A stretch of 64,000 nt of DNA, taken from Amphiura filiformis. Lineage: Eukaryota; Echinodermata; Ophiuroidea; Amphilepidida; Amphiuridae. Below the pieces are notes generated by a model, which did no database searches, was not told the DNA's origin, and saw only the letters and a list, made by a program, of their open reading frames with translations. Shown here piece after piece: positions 1 to 12,300 of the stretch (positions are counted from its first letter, which is position 1; each line of letters begins with the position of its first letter). The position numbers and the translations under genes were made by a program. The stretch is from NCBI RefSeq assembly GCF_039555335.1, contig NC_092636.1, positions 53,933,706 through 53,997,705 of the forward strand, given 5' to 3'.

Positions 1-3000
1 TGGACATTTTTGGGTTTTGACTGGGGGAAGATTTCTGACTGGGGCAGTCTTCAGTCTTTATGCTCCTAAATAATTAAGGCAAAGCTTGTCCAAGAAGAAA
101 TGTGCTGCTCAAAACACAGATGTGCCAATAGTGCGGGATATATACAAGATGTGCGAGTAAAAATGAACTCTACATGCTTAGAGAACCTGGTGGACTGCAG
201 AAAGCTTTATAAAGCTCTAACTGCAAGGAGTACTGCTGACTGGAAGGCTTAATTGGGCTGATGTTGATGTTACAGCTTCCACAGGCAGGCAGTTCCAAAT
301 TGTCATTTGCCCCATGTACACCGCCACTGGTCTCAAACTTTGTTCATCTGTAAGTTTGCTTCATTAAAATTTATTTCTAGCGCAAATAACGTAAGTCACT
401 TGCTTTACACATTTAAATGTGAGGTTGTACAAAGGGTATAATATGTAAAAAACATTCAAAATCATTTTTGAAAACTTGCTACAAAACATTCTAACATGAT
501 GCTATTCAACTTTTTGACCACATTTTAAAAAGGTTGTTGTAGTGTTTTTGTTATATAAAACATGTTTGAAATGTTTACATGGCCTTTATATATACACATA
601 AATGCTATTAAAATATTTAGACCAAAACCTAAATGTCTATATAACACATATATAAGGTTTTAAAAGTATTCTTGTGTTTGATGGGATAGCACCCTGGGGG
701 TTACATAAAGAATAAAAGGAATAATAAACAATAAATAAACAGAAAGGGACAGACATCAATCTTTTACAGATTTTTTGGAATTCAAAGCATTTTGACAATA
801 AGTTTTTATTTAGACCAAAACCTAAATGTCTATATAACACATAAATAATAAACAATAAATAAACAGAAAGGGACAGACATCAATCTTTTACAGATTTTTT
901 GGAATTCAAAGCATTTTGACAATAAGTTTTTATTTAGACCAAAACCTAAATGTCTATATAACACATATATAAGGTTTTAAAAGTATTCTTGTGTTTGATG
1001 GGATAGCACCCTGGGGGTTACATAAAGAATAAAAGGAATAATAAACAATAAATAAACAGAAAGGGACAGACATCAATCTTTTACAGATTTTTTGGAATTC
1101 AAAGCATTTTGACAATAAGTCAATGAAATGAATACCCAAAGGCAACAGGGACAAAAAAATGTTATACAGGCTGACGGACTTGCCGACAGGTTGGTTGGTC
1201 AGCATTTTTTTTTCTAGAAGAGGCTGAATGAACCTAAAAAATGACAGAAAGTTTCAAAAATATGAAAATTGTTAACTAACATTTTTTGAAAATTCTGAAT
1301 TTTGTTCAAAAATCTTTAGTAAAAATCAATCCACTTTGGCTAAAAACTGCTGTTTTAATTATCTACAGTAAAAAATCCACCAAAACCCAAATCAGGGTTG
1401 GGTGGGCCCTAGACAGGGTTGTTTGTTTTTGTCGCCTAAATAAAATTGCTATTCTGTGTGACTGATGAGTTACTTTCATAAAAAGGTTTGTAATCATGGA
1501 GCTTAATAAATATAGCTCCATGTTTGTAATAAACAACAATAATCTACAAACCACAATAAGGCACAAATAACAACAATGCAATAAATACAAAAGGTAGCCA
1601 ATGGTGCATTTCATTGCAAATTTTGTATTTGTATTTGAACAGGTCACTAGTAAATAGACAATTGCTTTATGTAATGGTTGATGTGAACCATGACATGCAT
1701 ATTACTTGTTGATGTGAATGAACTTGTATTATCTGAAATCCTTATTAATAATTAGTCACTACCATGACTACATGCCAAATATTCTGCTGTCAGACATGCT
1801 AATATTTACTTAGAGCAATAATGTTAATTACAGTGAATTTTTGCACGGTTGTAATACTCTATGGTGTTCTTTTAAAAATACTCTGTGAAAGACAAAGCCA
1901 GAAGTGCTGTTTAATTACAGTAACATTTCAAGCCCTTGGGACCCTCAGGTTTATTCTCCAAATCAAATAGAGTGCCATATAGTTAACAGCAAGTGGGGAT
2001 TCTTTCATTTTCTTCCTTTTGGGCTTAAAATGTTGAGAAAATTAACCTTCTTTTCAGTTACTTCAATCAATTTCTGCAAAGAATAACAAAATTAAAATTT
2101 GTCCAAAATTGTTCATTATTGGAAAAAAGTTTTACTCTCAAAATAATACCAACCCAAATTTTTGAATATTAGTGATATTTTTCAATAAAGAAGGACTTGT
2201 TTTGGTAGTTTTGAAATACTTAAAAGGTGTTTAAAGCACCTACATTACATTTATAATAAATTGTGTACACATTATTCATTTTTTAAAACAAGTTTTAAAC
2301 AATACCAACCAACCCTTTCATTTGTTAAAACTTTATAGCTACACCGCAATTTTTGTGACCTGATAGATATTTCAACTTGGTTTCTGTACATGACAAATGT
2401 CTATTTTCTTTTGTCTTCTTCAGTTTGCTTAATGCTGGCATATTCCCAAAGTCCTATTTTTTTCACATGACTCATATTTGACCACAATTTTCGATTGTTG
2501 CACTTGTACAATGCAGCAATCAACCGTAATGATTCTGTCCGATACAAACATTAGACAAACATTATCATACATGATCTTAATTTCATGCTCAAACTAGTTC
2601 CGTGTTGCAAAATATACTTGAAATTGAAATGTTGATAGCATAATAAGATATCCACTACCTTGACATGTTATAGGCCTAACCAATAGTAAGTCAATGGTTT
2701 TTGATTTCTGTAGATTTTGTAACTTGTGAAGGCTTAGAGCTATTTTGTATGGAAGGAAAACAAATGAAGTACCTTGTAAACTTGTTAGGGTTAAACAATT
2801 CATTTTCTTTATTGATGATTTAAATGGACTTTTAAGTTTGTCTGACCTTTTCCTTTGTTTCATAGACAAAAAAGTTTCTTTTCTTTCTATTTATTTCTAA
2901 GATGAATTGTCTGTCCTTTATGTTTTTTATTTCCTTATTTTGGCCTTAAATTACTACAATGATTTCACTACAATGATTTCAAAATTCTATTTGGATTTGA

Positions 3001-3221
3001 CTCTTTTACTTTTAGTAAGGTCATCATTACTGCTGCTAAGGTGTCTTCAACAAACAAGTGCAATTTGACTATGTTGGTGTTACCAGAAAACCCGGCTGAT
3101 TCACAGACTGAAAAGACATGCTATTGAACAATGATATATTTTAACCCCATCTCTTCCCCCCTCTCTCATACAAATTTAAATTTGAACAAGAACTATATTA
3201 TGTCATTTTCTGTTCACTCAG
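1..3221. other. Non-coding stretch upstream of first visible mesh exon
   Basis: No exon could be supported here. The open frames are short, AT-rich and lack splice-site context or domain similarity. Because the exon at 3222 begins inside a NIDO domain, this is most likely intron of the mesh-like gene, with the 5' exons left of the window. The only structure seen is a three-copy tandem duplication at 614-1120. Confidence 0.6.
614..1120. repeat. Three-copy tandem duplication, about 190-bp unit
   Basis: A segment starting TATTTAGACCAAAACC recurs near 614, 807 and 931. The first and third copies are nearly full length (about 190 bp). The middle copy lacks about 69 bp (the part with the GATGGGATAGCACCCTGG motif), so spacings are 193 and 124 bp. 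Copies are almost identical, so the duplication is recent or the assembly is uncertain here. Confidence 0.85.
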
Positions 3222-3399
3222 GTTGGTTTCAATGCTGGTGATAATAAGAACTACTACACAGTGCCTAATTCAAGAACTAACGAGATCCTTAACATAGCCA
3301 AAACTACCAATGTTGGTAGGCCTGGCACAGAAGGAAGATGGGTGTTTAGAATAGATAATAAGGAGATTGTGGCTGCAGGCTGTGAGGATGATACTAATT
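3222..3399 (+). CDS. mesh: mesh exon 1 in window: end of NIDO domain
   Basis: Acceptor TTCACTCAG before 3222 and donor GTGAGT at 3400. It encodes VGFNAGD, then [16 protein letters not shown] and IVAAGC, matching the C-terminal end of nidogen-like (NIDO) domains in mesh proteins. The exon starts in phase 0 and ends in phase 1 (last base joins the next exon to make Ser). Confidence 0.85.
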
Positions 3400-6300
3400 G
3401 TGAGTATAGATAATAACCTTTGACCTCTGATATGACCTTTGACATTATCACCATGATGGCACATTGTTTGATATTGATCAAAGGTTTTGACAAGTTTGAT
3501 TACAATCCTTATGCAGCCTATCGATTATTTGACAGTTATTAAATATTTATCAAAATTTCATTATTTCATTGACATGTCATGGCAAGCCCTGGAAAAGAAA
3601 GCACTATATTAGGGATTAGCACCCTGATACCAGAAACATAAAAAATCATTCTACCGTATTTACCATAGTTACTTTTATGCAAGAATATAATTCTAATTGG
3701 GAAAATTTTTGAGCAAATTTTCTGACACCCCCAAAACAAATCATGATTCTGCCGCTGATTTTGGGAAAATGACCGCCATTCAGTCCCCTGGAGGTTCTAC
3801 TATAATGAAAGACAGAGATAAAAAGACTAGATTGCATCTGACGTCAGGACAAAGGCATGCCGTGATTGGTTGCCACCCTGCGCAGTACAGCATTTTCTGT
3901 CTATAGTTGTCAGAATTTCAGTCTAGTCTTTCTATCTTTGTCTTCCATTATAATCCCCTTGATTTATATGTGTGATAATATATAATGCAAGATATCGGGT
4001 AAACAAGTTTGAAATGTAGTGGTTTTTTAATGTTAAAAATTAACTTGGAAAAACAAATAGTAGCTAGTAATAGTTAATAGCAAAGTCGAAATAAAACTGT
4101 ACATTTGTTGTCTTTGTCCACAGCTGTCTTACAGATTCACCCAGAGCAGGTTTCTATGCTAGGAGGTGATGTACTCACCATTTCCGGTCCATGTTTTGAG
4201 CTCGGCAGTAATGTGCATTGTCGTATAGATGGACATGATATCCAAGCCGTATATGACTTCATGAGAGATCCATTTACAGTACGATGTCCGGTACCTATCT
4301 TGATGAGGCTAGGAAGCATCCCTGTAGAATTATCTGAAGATGGTGGTGTCACATTCAGCGCTACAGGATATATTGTTGCAGGTATGTTATTGTTGGCATA
4401 GACACAAACACCCTTGTATCACCTACACCCCTTGTATCACCTCCTGGGCAAAAAAATCGAAACATTACTGTAGCGGAAAAAGGATTCAAAATTTCGAATG
4501 CATTCAAATGCAAAAGACCACAAAATGCCACATCACTACCACAATGGTAAGATATTAATGCATTCTGAATGCAGTAATTGCATTTAGGTTTGCTAAGGGT
4601 GTATTCAGAAGAGAGATGTGCCCTTCAGTTGTGTCAGGTCACATGATTGTATATAAACCAGTGCTCCCGAGCATTTAATGCACTTCCTTACCCTGCGATC
4701 ATCGAGGTAGGTTGGTCAAGTTATCCCTCCTCTCTCTCTGCATCAATTCTGCTACTACTGCTCCGGAATCCAATCACCTAGATCAGCCCATAACCCTCAA
4801 TAAATGATAAAGAACAATGCAGACATAAATCCAACTCCTTGACCGAACTTTTTAGTGCAAACAAGTATATCATTTGCCTTAGACAATGGCTACCAAGATA
4901 AGATCTGCCACATAACTATGTCCATGGAAAGCTGATGTGTTATCAAAGTATGGGGAGGACACTCACTGACAATGGGTGATGGGGATTATGACCACACTGA
5001 CCACCATTTTGCAACTCCCTCTCACTCAATGACCACATTTTTTACTGTCACTGAAAGACCCTTTTAAAATAATTTGAACAACCCCTTTCTCTAAATGACC
5101 AGAATGTTGTTATTTTCCCCAAAATATTTTGAATGTTAAATCAATTTAAACTAATTTTTTGAAATTTTAATGTATTTGGGCATTATTATTGTGGGTCCAA
5201 ACTTGTCTGGGTCAATGATTGACCCCATTTTAGGAGCTTCTCGCCCATTGACTCCCTTGTTTGACGTCAAATCTCTCACCGAAAGACCCCAGTTTTGAAT
5301 CACTGTCCGCAACCCCAAAGATTGAGGGCCCTATGCTATAGGTTACTTAACAATGGCAGATATAGGTCTTTGGTGTGCTTTCAAGTCGGTCTTCAGATGT
5401 GTAGCAAACTAACACACACATCCCTGCATTTACGCACACACAAATCATAAGAAACACAAATAAATGTAACTTTCTTAATCACAATCCTTTACATCCATTA
5501 TTTTTCTATATATCAGTTGGCCCTGAGAGACAACCTCCTCGTGTAGTGGTACACGACATTTCAACTGATGTTTTAGAAGTAAATCTCATCCCAAACAACT
5601 TCCCCGACCAGACGTCTGTTCCTGAGAGCACGCGTGTGGACGTCTTCATCTACTCCTATAAGGAAGACAAGGTGACAGCTGAAATAGTGCTCAAACCTGA
5701 GATGGTCATCAGGAGAAACTTGCGACTCTCACAGACAAATGTTCTTGTGAATAAATCACCGTTGACTTCTGTAGATGTTGGGATATACAGAGTGGTAGAA
5801 ACTGGTAAAGTGGATGAAACAAAAGAAGAAAGGTATGTTTCACTTCCAATTTATTTTTTGTAATATTCCTCATTTATACTGTTTACAAAAACATTATTTG
5901 GGTGATTAGATAAAAACTATGTCTTGTTGTGTTTTGTAACATTAGTTTTATTCATAATGTACTGCAAATCCATGTAATTAAATAATTTGAAGTGTTAAAG
6001 AACTGAAAAATTATCAGGTTTTCTGTGGTGACTTTACTCTATAACAAAGGTGGTCAATCTGTAAAAACAAATAACAAAGTAACCCACCAAAATGCAAAAA
6101 TATTCTTTATCATCTCGAATGAAAAATAAGGCAATGTGCTATTTCAGTTGAAATTCATGCACCCCCAATTTAAGAGTCCACACAGGGAGTGTGAATTTCA
6201 AGTGGGGTTACCTGAATAGGTGACTTTATTTGAAATCTACACCCCCTGTGTGGGAGATTAAGGATATGTCTTCAGGGGGTGTATGGAATTCAACTAGAAA

Positions 6301-9300
6301 AGCTCATTCTGTACTGAACTCTTCCTCCTTTCAGTAATCCTATAACACAATTTATGTACATTTTATTTTGAAATCTTTAGATGGAAAAATGGTCAGCGAA
6401 TATCAAGAAGCAACACCCAGCCTATTGCAGCTATGTGGAGTCTCCCATTCAATGCCAACCCAGCATCTCACATGGATACACAAGAATGGTGTGAGGAATG
6501 GGCAGAACAAGAGAGCATCCTAAATATTGTGGCTGACAATGTTCGCCCCTGTCCCTGCACACTGCAGCAAGCTATGGCCGATGTAGGACAATTTGAGCGT
6601 GATCCATGGTGTAATATCGACAGAAGGGGTGAGAAGGATAACTGTGCATATAGGAAGACCCCTGGGTCAGCTGCCAAGCATTGTGTGAGAGCTAGGAAGC
6701 CAAGGTATGTCAACCTTATGTGTAACTAAAGACTGAAAAGCATTTTTTGTATACCATTTGTAAATCCAGGTGACGCCCACATGTTTAACAGATGTTTATC
6801 AATACATACATGCATTGGGCTTTTATACCAGGCTTTTATATAGTGCCATTTTGTCTAGACCACAGCACATATATAAATATTTGTGAATATTCTGAATATC
6901 CCACAGCACATACATGGTAACAAATTCAAAGCATAAAAAGCATTACAATAAACTACTGTGGAAATGGATGTGATTTTTTGAAACCAGATAATGTCCAAAA
7001 GCAACTATAGAGGATTGGCAGAAGCATGAAGAGTCTAAGTTCAACAAGCTGATGCTGAGCAAAGTCTAGTTAGGCAAACAGGGGCATATTTCCATTTGAA
7101 ATATATAGTTGTGCCTTGAAATTAAGAAAAGCATCTAATTCTAAACATGTGTATTTAGGGAGTGTTTAGAAATGCTTTCGTGGGATGAGGCAGAGAAAAT
7201 GCAGAAGGGCCAAGAAAGTTTTTGAGCTCTTCAATGGGGATGGTAGGGCCAAAAAGTGTAAACTTCTTAGTAGCTAGGGCCGTAAATGCGAGAAATAAAT
7301 TGCCATCCTCCCTGTGAGGTTACATGGAAAAACAGTGGGAATTATATAAATAAATGTTAATTTCTAGTTTGTAATCATTTCTTATTTGCAGTAATCTTGG
7401 CAGAGGTCAGTTGTGTTGCTATGGCAATGATAACAATCTTCTGATTCTCAAAGATGTACCAGAAGGAGGCTTTGCTCAACGGAACCATCATGGCGGCTTC
7501 ACACCAGTCGTACATCCTGGTACAGTCCCCTTCTTATCCAACTTTTATAATGATCGTGTACCATGGGAACAGTGTTGTCCACGAGCAAATGACAAGAAAA
7601 GCTGTGACTTGTTCCGTGAGAGAAGACCATCAAATGACTGCAAGATGTATAAACCACCTAAAGCTGGTAAGTACATACACAGTGTGCGAAAATAATGTAC
7701 GCTTTGTGTTGGACTAGTACCTTTCCAACTTGGGAGCCCGAGCTGACCGTTAACTTCTCAGAGCATTACAGATAAGATATTTTAAATTTAAATGCTTTGA
7801 ATTGGCTTTGAATTGAATCTTGCTTGATTGCCTATCTGCAACATTAAGGCTAGTCAGAGCCTTTAGGTCATTGTTGTCCTAGTTTTGGTTATTTTGCTTA
7901 AATAATATTGGAAATGAGTCAGGGAAGCCACTGGTCATTTTATATTTTCATATTGCAGTTGATAATAATTTAAGGTCAAAACAAAATTTCCGCTATTTTG
8001 CACTAACAATAGTTTCTGTAATTCTTTCATGTTGTTTTAGGTACCATATTTGGTGACCCCCATTTTATTAGTTTTGATGGGTCTGCCTACACCTTCAATG
8101 GTTTTGGAGAATTCCACATAGTCAAAGTGGACACACCAGAAATAGTACTACAAGCTCGCATGGCTGAGACTATGAAAGATGGTAGGTGGCGAATTAGTAA
8201 TTAGACCTATGGTATAAAAACATGTAAATTTGAATCCGAATTATCATGTTTGATTGTATTATGAGCACTGGTAATAATATGATTCACTCAGAACAAAGCC
8301 AGAAAGTTTTACAATTTAACATCAGATAATAACATCAGTGCTCTTCTCCATCTGACTCATTAGCTCAGTTGGTAGAGCATCGGTCCGGTGATCCGAAGGT
8401 CCCAGGTTCAAATCCTGGATGGCCAGTGAAATTTTTTCACTGGCTGTCATTTATGTATGTGTTGACTTGTGTTAAAAACCTTTCTCATATTTTACAATTT
8501 AGTTATTACCATTTCTAACTTAACTGCAGTACCAATGCTTACCTAATGTTGAAAAACATGGATCCTGTTATACTTAGTTTCAAATTTGGCAACTGTTATA
8601 TGTCTGTTTTCTTGGGTTTAAAAAAAAAATTTTTTGTTTTTAATTTTGCCTATATCTTAGTTTCAATATTGCCAACTTTGGTCTGATTGGATCAAATCAT
8701 AGAAAACTTGGTGGGGTATTGACATGGAAAAATAAAATCTGAATTTTAGATTAAATTCAGACTTTCACTCTCCATGGTGCATTTATAGTTGAATAAATGA
8801 ATCATGAGAGAAATTTGTCCTTTGGAGGGGATGTTAAGCTGTCAGTCCTGTGTACAAATGAGCCAACATGTGGCTCGCAGTCAGTTTTGAGCAGAGTAGG
8901 TTGTAAACCCTGACTGTCCCAATCTCTCCCAGGTTTTCTTTAGTTATCCAGGGTTGTCAAATCTGAACAAATCAATATCAACTCTGTAACAGTCAAGTTA
9001 GCTCAATCGATAAGGCGTTCGACTATGGTGCGAGAGGTTGCGGGTTTCAACCCTGGCGGTGCCTAGTACGCTCTTGTGGAAAAATTGAGTTTGCTTGAAA
9101 TTCCCCTGGACAAGGAATTTACTGCTAAATTATTTGTCTCGTTATAACCCGTACGAAACTCGGGGAGCTGATCCTGGTTGTGAAAGTTATTTGTGGAATG
9201 TTTAGGGTGTGCGCTCTTGAAGCAGCAAAGTCCCTGAAATGTTGTTTAATGGTTTATGGAATGATGTGGGCCGTAGTGGTCAGCGACAACCTGTAAAGTG

Positions 9301-12300
9301 TGCTGAGGCCTGAGGATCAACGTCAAGGCGTTGTGCCTGTGTGTATAGCACACTATAAATCACTGCGCTTTAAAAATAAAATGTCACCTTCAAACAGACC
9401 ATAATGACACAGGACATAGCATGGAATCTCTGATAAGATCATAACAATTATCATTTTTTGTTTTCAGTGAAAGCTACTGGAGTGATTGCCATGACGATGC
9501 AGTCAGGTGATTCAGATGTGATCCAGGTAGAATTGAATGAGAGGCGTGTCATCGATACATGGCATGGAGTGACAAGAGGCAATATTAAAACATGGAGAAG
9601 AATAGCATTCTACCAGTTTCCTTATTGGGATGTTGAAGGTAAATGAACCATGAAAGTACCACTTACTTTGGAGGAGAACTTATAGTAAGCTGTAAAACCA
9701 ATAGACATTTTCCCCATGTTGTTCCTGTGTATCGGAGAAGTAGTAGCACATGTGAAGAAATACATTGTCCACTACCCACTAAATTGCCCATGCATGTCAG
9801 GCAAAATGGTAAGGCACAGTCTGATGGATCGTTAGGCTGAAAAACACAGTAAGGGTCGTTATAAAACCAAATCATTACCCTAAACCTAACCCTACTCCTC
9901 TTCATAACTTGTACCTATAACCTAAGCCTTTATCCTAACCAAACCTATTCCGAAACATAACCCTGATTCTGGTCCTAAGTCTGACCCTACCCCAAGTTGA
10001 ATGCTATCCCTAACACCATAATGCTACCATAACCCTAACTGCTACCATAACCACAAAATGCTCTAAACCTTAACTTTAACACTTCTCAGAATATTGACCC
10101 TTTGGACAAATAGGCTGTTCTTGGCACTTCTTCCTGAAACACATTTTTTAGATGGTTATCACAAGTGGTATAGGATGCACTTTATAAGAAGTTTTGGTAA
10201 TTGTTCATATTTCATTTCATATCTGTTTTATGGCAATCTCTTTTGTGTTATAGGTGTCACCATTGAACAACTAGAATCAGGCTCAGAAATCACAGTCCTT
10301 GTGACCTTTGACACTGGTGTAGCAATCACAGTCTCAGTTCCTACAAATGCTAATGCCATGAGCGTGATAGTTCTCATGCCACCGGATTTGAAGGGCAAAT
10401 CAACAGGCCTACTGGGAACATGGAATGATGACAAAACAGATGATATACAGACACCTGCAAGGTCTATCATTGACAGAGAAGATCCATATGTATTGCACAA
10501 TTCATATGGGTTAACTTGTAAGTATAATGAAATTATATTTCCCTCTTCTCTATTCATGGTGGTTGGCTTTGATTTGTGATTGCTAAATGGGTTTATTAAA
10601 CTATGTAATTGGAGATGAGACTAGTTTGACCCATGTGAGGACATGGTGGCTCAGTGGTTATGGCCTTGGACTCATAATCTGAGAGCTTGCTCGACGTGAG
10701 TGGGTTCGAGTCTTCGTCCACCACCGTGTTGCGCTCTTGTGCAAGGCACTTTTCCTTGCTTGCCTCACCCTACCCAGGTGCAATGGGAAGCTGTTAGGGG
10801 CAGTAACAGTCATTGTACTGATGAACCCTGCGCCATTTGTAGGCTGCAAACATCGTTCCGGAATGTTCTAATGATGGCGGAATAAATGTAAAGCGCTTTG
10901 AGGTTGTTTATGGCATAAAGTGCTATATAAATATATACATTTATTTATTTATTTATTTATTTATCTATATAAGTTAAAGTGATTTGAATCATCAATAAAA
11001 TGTGAAAACTATGACCTACCCATTCTTGAGCTGTTCTAGATGTGCCAATGAAACTTCGGTTTGCACCCATTATGACATATCTGATAAAGTTATTTGACTA
11101 CAATTAGTTTCACCAATGTTATAAGTTATAGTACTTTAACTATATCATTGTTGTGCTTGCTGTCATATAGGGGCAGTCTCTGCAACAGACACATTGTTTC
11201 GTTATGACATTGACATAAACCACACCATAGTCAATCAACTCGACTACATTCCAACTCTCTTCTTGGGTTCAACCGTGCCAGAGACTACTCTTCAGCGAGT
11301 CTGTGGTGACAGCTGGGCGTGTCGTTATGATTATCATAAAACAAACAACGAAACTAACGCACGGAGCACTAAGGATGCGGAAGATGATTTTGATGACACA
11401 GATAGAGGAACCAATCCTGGTGAGTTGATTCTGATATAAAATTGGATCGGTTGAGCCCATATTTATTGGTCGAGCTATGAGTTTTAAAATACTGAACGAG
11501 GCGTAGTCGAGTCAAATATTTTAAAACTCATAGCGAGACCAATAAATATTGGGCGTAAAGCATCCAATTTTATCATTATTATGTTTTGGATCCAATATTA
11601 TCACAACTTGGATCCATCGAAACATAATAATGTTAAATGATGTACCCTTTCTATTTATAATGATTTATTATAATGTTTGAGTGGCAGTAAAGTCTTGGAG
11701 TTTGGTAACATGGGTGACTAAAATTGCTCTTATTGGACTATTCCATTTAAAATCCACACTCCCCCTGTGGAAGATTTTGGAAATATCTGCCAAAAGGGAA
11801 GTATGAATTTCAAATGGAATGAGCACATTAGGCAGTTCCATTTGAATTTCATACACCCTCTGAGAAAGATTCAACTTGAACCTTCCCCGGCGGGAGAGTG
11901 AGTTTCAAATGGAGTTGCTGATGTGTTAATTCCATTTGAAATTCATACTCCCTCTGTGGAAGATATTTCCAAAATCTTCTACAGGGGTAGTGTTGATTTT
12001 AAATGGAATAGCCCATTCATCTGTGGATTCAGGTTTGACAGACATTTTAAAAATGAATTGGAGCTGAGTAGTGTACTGACTATTAATACCCCAAATAGGC
12101 AGAATTTATAATAAGATGCATATTTAACAGGGACCCCATTGCAAAAGTATTTATACATTGCAGTCTGATTGGCAGCAATAATCTGAAATGGCTCAGCTCT
12201 ATAATCAGGCCCGTATGTGGGGGTGGGGTGCGGCAAATGTATACAAAAAGTCCCAAAATATCACAATTTGCGCTTTTTGGGTCAAAAAAGGTTCAAATTT

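Larger units (their letters stand above)
8182..9467. other. mesh intron carrying two tRNA-derived repeats
   Basis: This 1.3-kb intron between the first two VWD exons holds a tRNA-like sequence (8354-8425) and a longer SINE-like repeat (about 8988-9385). No coding signal was seen in the rest. Confidence 0.75.

Noticed and set aside
230..350. Possible NIDO exon near 260-350 (frame reading ADVDVTASTGRQFQ)
   Set aside because: An in-frame stop lies just upstream, there is no convincing acceptor, and the peptide does not match NIDO domains.
4105..4401. Start codon near 4105 as a gene start
   Set aside because: The upstream part of this frame is intronic and includes a polypyrimidine tract and CAG acceptor at 4121-4123. 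The coding part is the internal exon 4124-4381.
8354..8425. Functional tRNA gene
   Set aside because: The acceptor stem is mispaired, U33 is missing and the 3' end is unsuitable. It fits a tRNA-derived repeat.
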